A stretch of DNA of 64,000 bases from Smaragdicoccus niigatensis DSM 44881 = NBRC 103563 (GTDB taxonomy: Bacteria > Actinomycetota > Actinomycetes > Mycobacteriales > Mycobacteriaceae): the NCBI RefSeq assembly GCF_000380645.1, contig NZ_AQXZ01000018.1, positions 372,001 through 436,000 of the forward strand. The letters run 5' to 3'. Both the position numbers and the translations under genes were made by a program. Of this stretch, positions 43,743 to 52,875 are shown one piece after another; position 1 is the first letter of the stretch; each line of letters opens with the position of its first letter. The notes under the pieces are model-generated. The model was not told the DNA's origin, did not search any database, and saw only the letters and a list, made by a program, of their open reading frames with translations.

Positions 43743-45259
43743 GCTCCGGCTCCGTACTCGGGCAGCATCATGTCGAACACCTTGTTCTCTCGCTTGCGGG
43801 CGAGATCGATGTGCACGAACTTCTGCTCGGTGTATTCGTCGAGCGCGTGTGGGCCGAGCTCACGACCGTTGCCGCTCTGCTTGTACCCACCGAATGGGTA
43901 GAGGGCGTTGACCATGTGCCAGTCGTTGATCCACACGGTTCCGGCTTCGATCTGCCGGGCGACGTCGAGCGCCGCGTCGATGTCCTCACCCCACACACCC
44001 GCAGACAGCCCGTACTCGGTGTCGTTGGCGATGGCGATCGCTTCGGCGACAGTCTTGTATTTGATGACCACGAGAACCGGCCCGAAGATCTCCTCCTGGG
44101 CGACCTTCATCGAGTTGTCGACGTTGCCGAGAATTGTCGGACCCACCCAGTTGCCGCGCTCGAATGGTTCACCGGTGAGCGGCTTTCCGCCGAAGGCCAG
44201 CGTCGCGCCTTCCTTCTGACCGAGTTCGATGTAGTACTCGATGCGCTGCTTCTGTTCGCTCGAGATGATCGGGCCCATGTCGGTGTCGAAGTCGTTCGGA
44301 TCGCCGACGCGAATCTGTGCTGCACGGGCGGTCAGTCGGGCCATGAACTCGTCGTAGCGCGACTCCGGCAACAACAGGCGAGTGCCTGATTCGCACGCCT
44401 GCCCGGAGTAGAGACAGAACGCGAACAGAGCGCCGTCGACGGCCTGTTCGATGTCGGCATCTTCGAGGACGATATTCGGCCCCTTGCCGCCGAGTTCGAG
44501 GGTGACCTTCTTGACGTTCTCCGAGGCGAGTTTGCTGATCTCCTTGCCGACCGCAGTCGAGCCGGTGAACGCGACTTTTCGCACGTCCGGATGTGCGGCG
44601 AGGCGAGCGCCGACGGTTTCGCCGGGGCCGGTGACGATGTTCAGGACACCTCGCGGCAGCCCTGCTTCGTCGGCCGCCTTGGCAAGTTCGAGCAGGGTCA
44701 GTGGCGTCTTCTCGTCGGGCTTGAGGACGACGCAGTTGCCGGCCGCCAATGCCGGTCCCAGCTTCCACACCGCGAGCAACAACGGGAAATTCCACGGCAC
44801 GATGCCGGCGACGACGCCGACCGGTTCGCGCCGGACCACACCGACCGCGGCGGTCGGATAGCTCAAGACCGGCCCGGTCCGCTCGAACTCGTAGGTGCGC
44901 GCAAGGTCGGCGAAGTACTGCAGATGCGAGATCGAGTACCCGACGTGGAAAGCCATTGCCTGCTTGCGGGTGACGCCGTTCTCCGCGATGTGAAGGTCGA
45001 CAAGATCATCCATCTTCTCGTTGAGCCGATCGACGATGCGCGACATGATCGCCGCGCGCTGTTCGGGGGGAGTGTTGCGCCAATCGCCGCGTTCGTGGGC
45101 GCGCAATGCGGCCGCGACGGCGCGGTCGGCATTGGAGACGGTGCCCTTGGCGTTGGTGGCGACGAGTTCATCCGTCGCCGGATTGATGATCTCGAAGCAC
45201 TGAGCCGTATCGACCCATTCGCCGTCGATGTACATCGGGTAGTGCGGGACCTGAGTCAT
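43739..45259 (-). CDS. NAD(P)-dependent aldehyde dehydrogenase
   Basis: A 506-residue ALDH with Asn in PWNFPLL, FTGSTAVGKE for the cofactor, general base Glu255 (ELGGKG) and nucleophile Cys289 (SGQACESGTRL). The length and all active-site residues are normal. It overlaps the SCP2 gene upstream and the ADH gene downstream by four bases each. It should oxidise the aldehyde made by the ADH to the acid that the operon's ligase activates. Confidence 0.94.
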   Translation of the reverse strand: MTQVPHYPMYIDGEWVDTAQCFEIINPATDELVATNAKGTVSNADRAVAAALRAHERGDWRNTPPEQRAAIMSRIVDRLNEKMDDLVDLHIAENGVTRKQAMAFHVGYSISHLQYFADLARTYEFERTGPVLSYPTAAVGVVRREPVGVVAGIVPWNFPLLLAVWKLGPALAAGNCVVLKPDEKTPLTLLELAKAADEAGLPRGVLNIVTGPGETVGARLAAHPDVRKVAFTGSTAVGKEISKLASENVKKVTLELGGKGPNIVLEDADIEQAVDGALFAFCLYSGQACESGTRLLLPESRYDEFMARLTARAAQIRVGDPNDFDTDMGPIISSEQKQRIEYYIELGQKEGATLAFGGKPLTGEPFERGNWVGPTILGNVDNSMKVAQEEIFGPVLVVIKYKTVAEAIAIANDTEYGLSAGVWGEDIDAALDVARQIEAGTVWINDWHMVNALYPFGGYKQSGNGRELGPHALDEYTEQKFVHIDLARKRENKVFDMMLPEYGAGA

Positions 45260-45654
45260 GACGCGTCCTTGTCCGAAACGAGGTCGCGGTACAGCGGGAA
45301 GACTGGCTTTGCGGCCGGAATCAGCTTCAGAATCTTCGACACCGGACCCTTGGCCTTGACCTCGCCCTTCGCCAGCCCGACAGCGACGTTGTACTCGCCT
45401 CGCCAGAACATATTGGCGTTGTCGGCCGACATCGACATGCGTACGTCCGGCGTGAGGTCCGAATCACCCTCGACGACCTCGATGGCGGGCTCTTTCAGCA
45501 CGACGGTCAGTGACGATTCGGGGGAGGTGTAATCGAGACGCAGCACGATGTCGGCGGCGCGCAGCTGCTCACCCGCGCCGGGGGTTGTGTTCGCGGTGCG
45601 AAAAGCGCCGCCGAGATACTTGTAGACCTCTGCGGCATCGGCGAAATAGGTCAT
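45256..45654 (-). CDS. SCP2 sterol-binding domain protein
   Basis: A 132-residue protein with the SCP2 fold pattern: IVLRLDYTSPESSLTVVLKEPAIEVVEGDSDLTPDVRMSMSADNANMFWRGEYNVAVGLAKGEVKAKGPVSKILKLIPAAK, read here in segments. SCP2 domains bind sterols, fatty acyl chains or acyl-CoAs. ATG 45654 is preceded by GAGGAAGG; an in-frame start six codons upstream is less likely. Its place between the ligase and the ALDH suggests it presents a hydrophobic substrate to the enzymes of this operon. Confidence 0.83.
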   Translation of the reverse strand: MTYFADAAEVYKYLGGAFRTANTTPGAGEQLRAADIVLRLDYTSPESSLTVVLKEPAIEVVEGDSDLTPDVRMSMSADNANMFWRGEYNVAVGLAKGEVKAKGPVSKILKLIPAAKPVFPLYRDLVSDKDAS

Positions 45655-45705
45655 GGGAGTTGCCTTCCTCATTGATGTGAATTGTTGGGATGTCGATGAA
45701 TTGGC

Positions 45706-47301
45706 TCAGATGTCGCGATTGCGACCGGCCCAGAACTGCTTGCGGAGTTCGCGCTTGAGGATTTTTCCGCTCGCATTGCGGGGAAGCTCCAAGAGAAAAT
45801 CGACCGTGCGCGGGCACTTGTACCCGGCAAGGCGGTCGCGGCAGAACGCGATCACGTCGTCCGCCGTGGTGGGTCTGCCGGTCACCACGATCGCCTTGAC
45901 CGATTCACCCCAATGGTCGTCGGGCACACCGATGATCGCGGCGTCGACGATCGCGGGGTGCTCGATGAGCACGCGTTCGACCTCAGGGCCGTAAACGTTC
46001 TCCCCGCCGGTGATGATCAGGTCCTTGAGACGGTCCTCGACATAGACGTACCCCTGCGCGTCGACGCGGCCGACGTCACCGGAGCGCACCCAGCCGTCGG
46101 CTGTGATCGTTTCAGCGGTCGCATCCGGCCGATTGAGGTATTCAGTCATCGCTTGTTCGGTCCGGAACCACAGTTCGCCCTGCTCGCCGGTCTCCACCGT
46201 TTCGCCGGTCGTGACGTCGGTGACGCGTAGTTCGGTGCCGGGTACCGGCTTGCCGGCCGAGACGAGCAACTGCGGACGCGATACGTCGCGGTGATCGGCG
46301 GGCGACAGCGTGACGGCCACGCCGGAGAGCTCCGTCTGGCCGTAGACCTGCACGAACTCGATATCGGGCCAGGTCTCGAGTGCCTCGCGCAACAGGGGAA
46401 GTGGCATCGGAGATGCGCCGTAGCCGAGTCGCTTCAGCCCGGCGAGAGCGGCGACCCCGGCCTCCCCGGCGCCGAGGAAGCCATTGATCACCGGTGGCAC
46501 AAAGAACGTGTGCGTCACACCAGAAGCGAGTGCACGAATCAAGGTCGCGGCGTCTGCGGTCCGGGTCATGATGCTGGAGGCGCCCGCGCGAATTCCGAAG
46601 AACGCGTAGCAGATACCACCGACGTGGAACAGCGGCATCGCCACCAGGTTCACGTCACCGGTTTCAAACTTGAAGAGTGGGCCGACGTTGCGCGTGTGGG
46701 CCACGAGCGCTTGTTGGCTCAGCACCACGCCCTTTGGCCGGCCGGTGGTTCCCGAGCTGTAAATCACCAGGGCCGCATCGGTCACTGCGATATCGGGCGC
46801 CGCGGAGACGGGTTCGCTGGCAGACAAGAATGCTTCGTATTCGTCGCCACCCGTTTTGGCGACGACAATCGTGCGTGGCGGCGCAGTTTCGCCATCGAGC
46901 GCCGCACCGGCAGCGGTTGCAAATTCCTTGCCCACGAATAGGATTCGGGCTCCGCTGTCGCTCAGTGCGTAAGCGAGTTCATCCTCGGCGAGCCGCCAGT
47001 TCAGAATCGCGACGGCGGCACCGACGGACGACGCGGCGAAGACGACTTCAAGACAGGCGGGGTGGTTCTTGTCGAGATACGCGACGCGATCTCCGCGTCC
47101 GATGCCGGCGGCTGCAAGCGCCCCCGACAGGCGGCCAATCCGCTCGCGCCACTGTGCCCACGTCCACGCGCTCGAGCCGTACCGGACCGCGAGGTCGTCC
47201 GGCGTCGCAGTCGCCCAGCGATCGACGAATTCGATCAGCAGTTCGTTCGATCCGCGCTCGAGCGGTGTGGTGATGGCAGGGGCCGTCGCGGGAGCATTCA
47301 C
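45706..47301 (-). CDS. Acyl-CoA ligase (AMP-forming), first gene of the ADH/ALDH operon
   Basis: A 531-residue ANL enzyme: phosphate loop IYSSGTTGRPKGVV, adenylate motif YGQTELSG, hinge DRLKDLIITGGENVYGPEVE and catalytic lysine in NASGKILKRELR. It starts at GTG 47301 with TAAGGAA before it, and the first residues are MNAP. The same promoter, ribosome site and MNAP start recur before the WS/DGAT gene at 50.17 kb. It is divergent from the PucR regulator, the likely activator of this operon. Confidence 0.92.
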   Translation of the reverse strand: MNAPATAPAITTPLERGSNELLIEFVDRWATATPDDLAVRYGSSAWTWAQWRERIGRLSGALAAAGIGRGDRVAYLDKNHPACLEVVFAASSVGAAVAILNWRLAEDELAYALSDSGARILFVGKEFATAAGAALDGETAPPRTIVVAKTGGDEYEAFLSASEPVSAAPDIAVTDAALVIYSSGTTGRPKGVVLSQQALVAHTRNVGPLFKFETGDVNLVAMPLFHVGGICYAFFGIRAGASSIMTRTADAATLIRALASGVTHTFFVPPVINGFLGAGEAGVAALAGLKRLGYGASPMPLPLLREALETWPDIEFVQVYGQTELSGVAVTLSPADHRDVSRPQLLVSAGKPVPGTELRVTDVTTGETVETGEQGELWFRTEQAMTEYLNRPDATAETITADGWVRSGDVGRVDAQGYVYVEDRLKDLIITGGENVYGPEVERVLIEHPAIVDAAIIGVPDDHWGESVKAIVVTGRPTTADDVIAFCRDRLAGYKCPRTVDFLLELPRNASGKILKRELRKQFWAGRNRDI

Positions 47302-47514
47302 GGGAAATTCCTTACGAAGATCGACGGCTCTTGTCAGAAGCCGCGCGTGAATTCGTCGGCGTGATTCGTTGCGCGTCTTAGTTCGTGGCCCAATTTATTT
47401 CCGGGTCGATGCGCGAACAATGGGCCAAAAGCCAAGCATCCGACCACCCTTTGGGCTGAAGCACAAACGGGTTTACGCTGGGGCAATGACGAGCGGTTAT
47501 CAGGCCGACTTCCG
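47291..47514. repeat. Duplicated promoter block, copy A
   Basis: This interval runs from the GTG start of the ligase gene through the divergent promoter region to the first ten codons of pucR. It aligns with 50160-50373, with long identical runs such as GGGCTGAAGCACAAACGGGT and shared GGGTCGATG, GCGAACAATGGGCCA and TAATTTAT-like stretches. The conserved blocks are the best candidates for PucR binding sites and promoters. Confidence 0.75.
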
Positions 47515-48742
47515 AATGCTGTACGGCCAGCTGAGCCCGCAAGGCCGGCGCCTAGCCGCGGAAGTGACCGCTGGCATGGCTGACCATCTGGACGAAGTCC
47601 GCTGGGCGGTCGCCGCGCAGATCCTCGTCGAAATTCCCGAGCTCGCCAGTGCTCCCCGAGAACTGTTGGAGGGCCTGGATCGGACGATCGACGCGTACAT
47701 GACGCTGCTGCGCGGGATGCTCGGCACATGGGCCGATCCGAGCACGGCAATCGTGCCGCCGGAAGCGATCGAGTGGTCGAGAGAGGTCGCCGCGCAGGGC
47801 TATCCGGTCGAGGTTCTGTTGAAGGTCTACCGGCTGGGGCACGCTGGGCTGTGGCAGATCTGGGTGCGCGAACTCAGCGTGCAGGCCCGCGACGCCACGT
47901 TGCAAGCGGAGACGTCGGCGGCCACCTGGGCATATGTCATCAGCTACCTCGAAGCAGTCATCAACCCGATCGTCGCGGTCCATCAAGCCGAGCGGGAGCG
48001 GTTACTACGCCGCGACCAGAGCATCGCCGAAGCTGAGTTGCGCCGAATTCTGCGCGGAGACGTGGTCGATGCACACGCGGCGGGCTCGCGGCTGCGGTAT
48101 CGGTTGGACCGGTGGCACCTCGGCTTCGTCCTCTGGGCGGAGGGCCACGACGATGAACTCGGAGCGCAGCTCTCCCGCGCAGCCGCCGAGGTAGTCGATC
48201 AGCTCGGCTACACCGGAAATGCGATTGTGGTCCCAGCCGCGCGGGGCGTTCTGCACGGTTGGCTCGGCGAGTGGCAGGCTCCGAACAGGTCTGTCCGTCC
48301 GGACCTCGACCGCGGAATTCACGTAGCTTTCGGCGATCCCGCCACCGGGATCGCCGGTTTCCGCCAATCGCATGAGCAGGCAAAACACGCACACCGCGTC
48401 GCGCAGCTCGCCCGGGTGGTGCCGGCGTGCACCCACTATCGCGATGTCGCGGTCGCAGCGCTGCTCAGCGCGGACCCCGCACACGCGCGAAAGTTCGTCG
48501 CGAGCACCCTCGGTGACGTCCTCGACCGCGATGACGCCGATCAACTGCTCGAGACTATCGCCGTTTATCAGCAGGAAGGGCTGAGCCTCAACCGCGCGGC
48601 CGCGCGCCTACACGTGCATCGCAACACGGTGACGTATCGGGTGCGCAAGGTGCTCGAGTCGACCGGCGAAGAAGATGCCGGCTCACTGCGGCTGCGCGCC
48701 GCAGTGATGCTGGCCGGCCTAGTCTCCCCGCAGGGAGGTTGA
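47486..48742 (+). CDS. PucR family transcriptional regulator
   Basis: A 418-residue regulator with a helical N-terminal part (MTSGYQADFRMLYGQLSPQGRRLAAEV read in pieces), a GGDEF-like middle (RWHLGFVLWAEGH... VHVAFGDPATGIAGFRQSHEQAKHAH) and the C-terminal PucR HTH LSLNRAAARLHVHRNTVTYRVRKVLE. ATG 47486 is preferred; the frame is open upstream only because the promoter block contains no stop. It is divergent from the ligase operon and probably activates it in response to substrate. Its 3' end overlaps the WS/DGAT gene end by 24 bases, tail to tail. Confidence 0.88.
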   Translation: MTSGYQADFRMLYGQLSPQGRRLAAEVTAGMADHLDEVRWAVAAQILVEIPELASAPRELLEGLDRTIDAYMTLLRGMLGTWADPSTAIVPPEAIEWSREVAAQGYPVEVLLKVYRLGHAGLWQIWVRELSVQARDATLQAETSAATWAYVISYLEAVINPIVAVHQAERERLLRRDQSIAEAELRRILRGDVVDAHAAGSRLRYRLDRWHLGFVLWAEGHDDELGAQLSRAAAEVVDQLGYTGNAIVVPAARGVLHGWLGEWQAPNRSVRPDLDRGIHVAFGDPATGIAGFRQSHEQAKHAHRVAQLARVVPACTHYRDVAVAALLSADPAHARKFVASTLGDVLDRDDADQLLETIAVYQQEGLSLNRAAARLHVHRNTVTYRVRKVLESTGEEDAGSLRLRAAVMLAGLVSPQGG

Positions 48743-50122
48743 CACTGACGAGCCCTCGATGGTGGCGATTGCATCCGCGAGGTATGCGCCCAACCTGTCG
48801 GACCTGGGCACGGCAGTAGGGCACGAGTTGAACGTGAAACACAGCTTGCCGTTCCAGCTGATGATCACGAGGACGACGGCCGCACCGTTGTAGATGATCG
48901 TCGTCGGGTGCATCGCTTCTGCGGCGGCGCCATTCAGGTACAGCGGCCCCCTCGACCCTGGCAAATTGGACACAGCGATGTTGTACAGGGGCATTCGATG
49001 CCCGGTGCCGGTGATGTTGGCGACTATGTACGGCAGGAGCATCATCATGCTGTAGCGCATGGCGTTCTTGCCCAATCCGAGCAAGTGCTCCTTGCCCGCC
49101 CGCGTCGATCGCACCACTCGCTGTGCCCGATCTGCGATGTCGTCGGTATCCGTCGCGAGGTCGGCGAAAATGAAGCTGATGACGTTGCCGCCGGCTGTCG
49201 TTTCCACCGCGGTGCGCAGCGACGTCAATACTCCGGCTACGAGACTGCGATCGGGTCGCTCGTCGACATCGGCGAGGTACCGGCGCAATGCCGTTCCGAG
49301 AACGACCCCTACCGCGTCGTTGAGCGTCCCCCCGATATCGCTTGCCACAGCTTTGAATTTGGACTGGTCGAGCACTGTCATCGAGATACTGCGGTCGGGC
49401 GTGATCGTCTTGTTGAATGCCATTTTCGGAACTGCGTACGGTGCGTGCAATCCGTCGTTGCGCCGGTGGCGCGCCGCGTTGATCGTTGCTTTCGCGGCGC
49501 CGGCGACAGCTGCGAGGGACGACGCGGCGTCGCGAATCGACGCGAGCGCACCACGCGAGTTCGGTTCGGTGGCCGCCGCGGTCGCCGGCACGTCTGGAAC
49601 GCCGAACGCCCACAGCGGCGGCGTATCAGTCGCGGCCGGGTCGGCGGACAGCCACTCGATCATCGTCTGCAGGATCGTCATGCCGTCGACGATTGCGTGA
49701 TGCATCTTGAGCAGAATGGCGAATCGCCGATCCGAGAGTTCCGTGATCAGGTGAACTTCCCAGGCGGGGCGGGACATGTCCAGCGGAACTGCGCTGATGC
49801 GCGAGACGATCTCCGCGAACTCGGTTTCGCCGCCCGGAGCGCTCACTCGGGCCACTCGGAAGTGAAAGTCGAGATCGATCTCGTTCGGCGAGACAATCTT
49901 CCATGCGGGGAACAGGTTGTCCACGAAATCTGTCGACAGCACCCAGTTGAATCGAGCTCCCGTGGCCGCATGCTGGCGCATTGTGTCGGCGAGCCGAAGC
50001 GGAAAGCCGTCGTCGGAGCCGTCGGGAATGCGGAAGACGATCGTTACGGTCCCATGCTGGGGGGATTCGGTTCGATCCATCCGAATGAAACCACCGTCAA
50101 GTAGAGCCATCCGCTTCTTCAT
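48719..50122 (-). CDS. Wax ester synthase/diacylglycerol acyltransferase (WS/DGAT) family protein
   Basis: A 467-residue acyltransferase from ATG 50122, which has GGAGGGAA before it. The catalytic motif HHAIVDG (His141, His142, Asp146) is intact, and the family start MALLDGGFIRMD and the C-terminal YNIAVSNLPGSRGPLYLNGA are present. These enzymes esterify fatty alcohols or diacylglycerol with acyl-CoA to make storage lipid. The frame also continues to GTG 50170 with its own TAAGGAA, adding MNAPTTNPTARAGGNA; that extra start comes from the duplicated promoter block. Which start is used is open. Confidence 0.9.
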   Translation of the reverse strand: MKKRMALLDGGFIRMDRTESPQHGTVTIVFRIPDGSDDGFPLRLADTMRQHAATGARFNWVLSTDFVDNLFPAWKIVSPNEIDLDFHFRVARVSAPGGETEFAEIVSRISAVPLDMSRPAWEVHLITELSDRRFAILLKMHHAIVDGMTILQTMIEWLSADPAATDTPPLWAFGVPDVPATAAATEPNSRGALASIRDAASSLAAVAGAAKATINAARHRRNDGLHAPYAVPKMAFNKTITPDRSISMTVLDQSKFKAVASDIGGTLNDAVGVVLGTALRRYLADVDERPDRSLVAGVLTSLRTAVETTAGGNVISFIFADLATDTDDIADRAQRVVRSTRAGKEHLLGLGKNAMRYSMMMLLPYIVANITGTGHRMPLYNIAVSNLPGSRGPLYLNGAAAEAMHPTTIIYNGAAVVLVIISWNGKLCFTFNSCPTAVPRSDRLGAYLADAIATIEGSSVSTSLRGD

Positions 50123-50159
50123 CGCGTTCCCTCCGGCTCGAGCGGTCGGATTCGTCGTA

Positions 50160-50373
50160 GGGGCGTTCACGGGGATTCCTTACGATTTTCGAGGGTGCTT
50201 GTCGGAAGCGGAATGTGAGTTCACCAGCCGTTTAATTCGCTGGGCGGCTTGTTTCGTGGACTAATTTATGGCCGGGTCGATGGGCGAACAATGGGCCACA
50301 CGCCAAGCATTCGGCCAGCCGTTGGGCTGAAGCACAAACGGGTGATCACGAGTGGCGATCAAGCCGTCTTCCG
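50160..50373. repeat. Duplicated promoter block, copy B, with pucR start remnant
   Basis: Aligned to 47291-47514. It supplies a promoter, ribosome site and GTG start to the WS/DGAT gene. On the other side it ends in a decayed copy of the pucR start: ITSGDQAVFRF for MTSGYQADFRM, lacking an ATG and with a small deletion. The rest of the 357-base stretch up to the ABM gene at 50528 contains no recognisable gene. Confidence 0.7.
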
Positions 50374-50527
50374 CTTCGGTAGCCGTCGGCCCGGCAGCGA
50401 TCCATTCATCGATGTCAGGTTTCGGGCCCAGATAAATCCATTGATTTCGATGTGAGTTCGGGCGACTGCTTGCTATCACCGTTCAACAGTGTGAGGCTGG
50501 ACACACACATCAGAACAGAGGACCCAC

Positions 50528-50824
50528 ATGGCCACCAAGGCCCTTCTCGTCAAACTCGAAGCTAAACCCGGCCAGGAAGACGCGGTCGTGGAATTCCTCC
50601 TATCTGCGCTCCCTCTCGTCGAGCAGGAACCTGGCACCAAGCCCTGGTTCGCGGTACGGTTCGGCCCCTCGACGTTCGGCATCATCGACGCATTCCCGGA
50701 CCAAGACGCCCGCGCAACACACCTCAATGGACCAGTCGGCAAGGCCCTCGGCGCACGCGCCGACGAACTCTTCGCGACCCCGCCTGAAATCAGCGAACTC
50801 GACGTGCTCGCCAACAAGGTCTGA
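50528..50824 (+). CDS. ABM-domain (antibiotic biosynthesis monooxygenase-like) protein
   Basis: A 98-residue ferredoxin-like alpha/beta barrel protein: KALLVKLEAKPGQEDAVVEFLLSALPLVEQEPGT, then PWFAVRFGPSTFGIIDAFPDQDARATHLNG. These small dimers include cofactor-free monooxygenases (YgiN, ActVA-Orf6) and heme-degrading relatives, but many have no known activity. AACAGAGGACCCAC precedes the ATG. It is a single gene, 91 bases from the next. Confidence 0.82.
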   Translation: MATKALLVKLEAKPGQEDAVVEFLLSALPLVEQEPGTKPWFAVRFGPSTFGIIDAFPDQDARATHLNGPVGKALGARADELFATPPEISELDVLANKV

Positions 50825-50915
50825 ACCGCGGCCTGAAACAGGCTGTTCGAAATCTGTCGTTCTATACCTGGTAGGCGTGCTAGTCGCGTTCGACAGCCGG
50901 GCGTAGCGTATCGGT

Positions 50916-51779
50916 ATGGCCGAATCGAGGCCGTACCAGGCCAAACACCGTGATGTGAAAGTTCGCCGGCTCCAGTTCGACTACCCAATCGGATCCCGGT
51001 TTCAGCACTTCGTCGACGGCGATCTAGTGATGAGCCATGCCGTCGCGGTCCTGTCCGGCATGTTTCCAGAGGGTGAGGACTTCTTCGTTCGGTCGGTTCG
51101 TGATCTCAGAGACCGGGTCACGGACCCGGAACTGAAGGCTCAGGTAGCGGGGTTTATCGGTCAGGAAGTCACTCACGGTCGCGAACACCGCGTCCTGAAC
51201 GAGCGACTGGGCCAGATGGGTTACCGCAGCATGAAAGTCGACCGTCACGTGCGGCGCCTGCTCCGTCTGGTCGAAAAACTAAACACTCGGCGGCGGCGCG
51301 TGGGCGTGACCGCCGCACTCGAGCACTACACAGCTACCTTCGCAGAGGTTCTGCTAGAAGACCCCGACGCGCAGCGCCTGCTCGGTAATACCGAGGTCCG
51401 GAATCTGCTTCTGTGGCATGCGCTCGAGGAATCCGAGCATAAGGCTGTGGCATTCGACGTCTACCGTGCGGCAGCAGGCTGGGAATGGCTGCGGATATGG
51501 ATCATGCGGACGACGACGGTGATCTTCATCCTCGAAGTGGTTGGCCACACCGCGCTATCGATGCTCCGCGATCGCGCAACGTACAACCCCCGGACCCTCA
51601 TTCGTAGCCTCGCCGCCCTCCGTCACAATCCATTCCTCAAGCGTCATGTCTGGCAGCGACTGCGGTCCTACAACCGTCGCGGATTCCACCCAGACGACTG
51701 GGACGCGACCAACCTCATCGAACAGTGGAAGGTCGAATTGTTCGGCGAGCACGGAACGCTTGCCGATCACCTGCGATGA
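50916..51779 (+). CDS. Predicted metal-dependent hydrolase (PF10118-type)
   Basis: A 287-residue all-helical protein with IGSRFQHFVDGDLVMSHAVAVLSGMFPEGEDFF, a first metal-binding helix GQEVTHGREH (Glu84, His87, His91) and a second, WHALEESEHKAVAFD. The E...H and EExxH pattern resembles ferritin-like di-iron or di-zinc proteins. A hydrophobic helix (IWIMRTTTVIFILEVVGHTAL) may associate with the membrane. The family is named a metal-dependent hydrolase, but its reaction is unknown. It is not in an operon. Confidence 0.82.
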   Translation: MAESRPYQAKHRDVKVRRLQFDYPIGSRFQHFVDGDLVMSHAVAVLSGMFPEGEDFFVRSVRDLRDRVTDPELKAQVAGFIGQEVTHGREHRVLNERLGQMGYRSMKVDRHVRRLLRLVEKLNTRRRRVGVTAALEHYTATFAEVLLEDPDAQRLLGNTEVRNLLLWHALEESEHKAVAFDVYRAAAGWEWLRIWIMRTTTVIFILEVVGHTALSMLRDRATYNPRTLIRSLAALRHNPFLKRHVWQRLRSYNRRGFHPDDWDATNLIEQWKVELFGEHGTLADHLR

Positions 51780-51859
51780 GTAGATGGATCTGGTCCACCG
51801 CACTACTGCGCCCAGCGCGATAGTGGCTCCCAGGATCTTTGCGACCGAATATGCATTAA

Positions 51860-52171
51860 TTAAGCACGATCCTTCACGGAGACGCTCGTGCCTTTTACCA
51901 GCGACAACTGTGCATCCGGCGCGGCTTCGATAGCAGTCGGTTGAGTCGGTAGCGTTGAGCACTGTATCCACGGCCCGCAGGGCTGCTTCGAGCTGATTGC
52001 TTGAAGCTCGGCGATGTGGCTCCAAGATCGGGCCCATCCGCGAATCTGGCCCAGGCACACCACGGCTTCTGTCGTGATGCGGCGATCGAGGATGGCGCCG
52101 AATTGCGGTGATTCCTCGATTGCGGTTCGCCACTCGTTGTGGAGAAGGCGCTGTACGTCGCGTGCGTTCAT
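51860..52171 (-). pseudogene. Decayed partial copy of the 0.0-0.8 kb methyltransferase
   Basis: Residues LLHNEWRTAIEESPQFGAILDRRITTEAVVCLGQIRGWARSWSHIAEL match the intact protein's FLHNEWQAAIDQSPHFGTIRDRRITTEAVMSRDQIRGWVQSWSHISML, here read in two parts for length. The match then continues in another frame (QLEAALRAVDTVLNATD for QLGAAMKSVDAVLKEAD), showing a frameshift near 51990. The SAM-binding N-terminal two-thirds is missing. The DNA is also clearly alike. The rest of the 685-base stretch 51780-52464 is without a convincing gene. Confidence 0.75.
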
Positions 52172-52464
52172 CGTGCTGGTTCATCGATTGTCGAGCACGT
52201 CGAGTCTGCACAAGACGGCCATGGACGAGACCGCGCGCTGGCCACCCTCAAAACCATTTTCACCGCTCTCGAGCCCCGACGACTGGATTGGGCGGTGCTC
52301 TACGACGCAACTCTTCCTCGAGGGCAAGAGTTTGTCCCTGCTTGCGTGACGTTCGCGTCCTCGATCTCCGGCCTTCTGCAATCGCATTGGCCTGGTCTTT
52401 GGCGGTAGCGGAAGCTGCACGACCACGCGGAAGCCGGCCACGCCGTTGGAAGACGCCATCCTGC

Positions 52465-52875
52465 TTAGTTGGCGCGAGTGTCAATGGTGGGCGAGAGCGC
52501 TCCGGCGAGGACGGCTGGATCGCTGCTCGCGAGGGTGAGGGCGCGACGGGCGGCCTGGGTGATGAGCATCCGGTCGAATGCGTCGCGATGGGGCCAGGGG
52601 AGTGCGCCCGCCATGATCGCGTCAGCAGCTTCGATCGGGATCGTCTCCGCGCGGATACTGGCCATCGTCTCGTCCCAGACCGACAGCAGTGATTGTCCAC
52701 CGGGCAGCTTGCCGGCGTGAGTCTTGATCGCGACCTCCCATGCGGAGGCCGCGGACACCACAAGCTCAGTCGAGGGCGAGGCCAGAATGTCCCGTGCTTC
52801 GCCCGAAAGCTTCTCTGGTGCGACGGCCAGCCACAGCAGAGCGTTGGTGTCGAGGAGGACGGTGCGGGCGATCAC
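52465..52875 (-). CDS. vapC: PIN-domain toxin (VapC family)
   Basis: A 136-residue PIN-domain RNase: TVLLDTNALLWLAV carries the first conserved aspartate, SAASAWEVAIKTHAGKL the glutamate, and PWPHRDAFDRMLITQA the later acidic pair. VapC toxins cleave tRNA or rRNA when free of antitoxin. The gene overlaps the antitoxin gene by ATGA, the usual arrangement. The active-site residues are complete, so the toxin is probably functional. Confidence 0.9.
   Translation of the reverse strand: MIARTVLLDTNALLWLAVAPEKLSGEARDILASPSTELVVSAASAWEVAIKTHAGKLPGGQSLLSVWDETMASIRAETIPIEAADAIMAGALPWPHRDAFDRMLITQAARRALTLASSDPAVLAGALSPTIDTRAN

Noticed and set aside
47369-47485. Longer PucR start inside the promoter block
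   Set aside because: The added residues come from the duplicated promoter DNA and are not PucR-like.
52139-52408. 89-codon frame with LDWAVLYDATLPRG, reminiscent of the C-terminal part of TetR proteins
   Set aside because: No helix-turn-helix and no further similarity; too weak to call a remnant.
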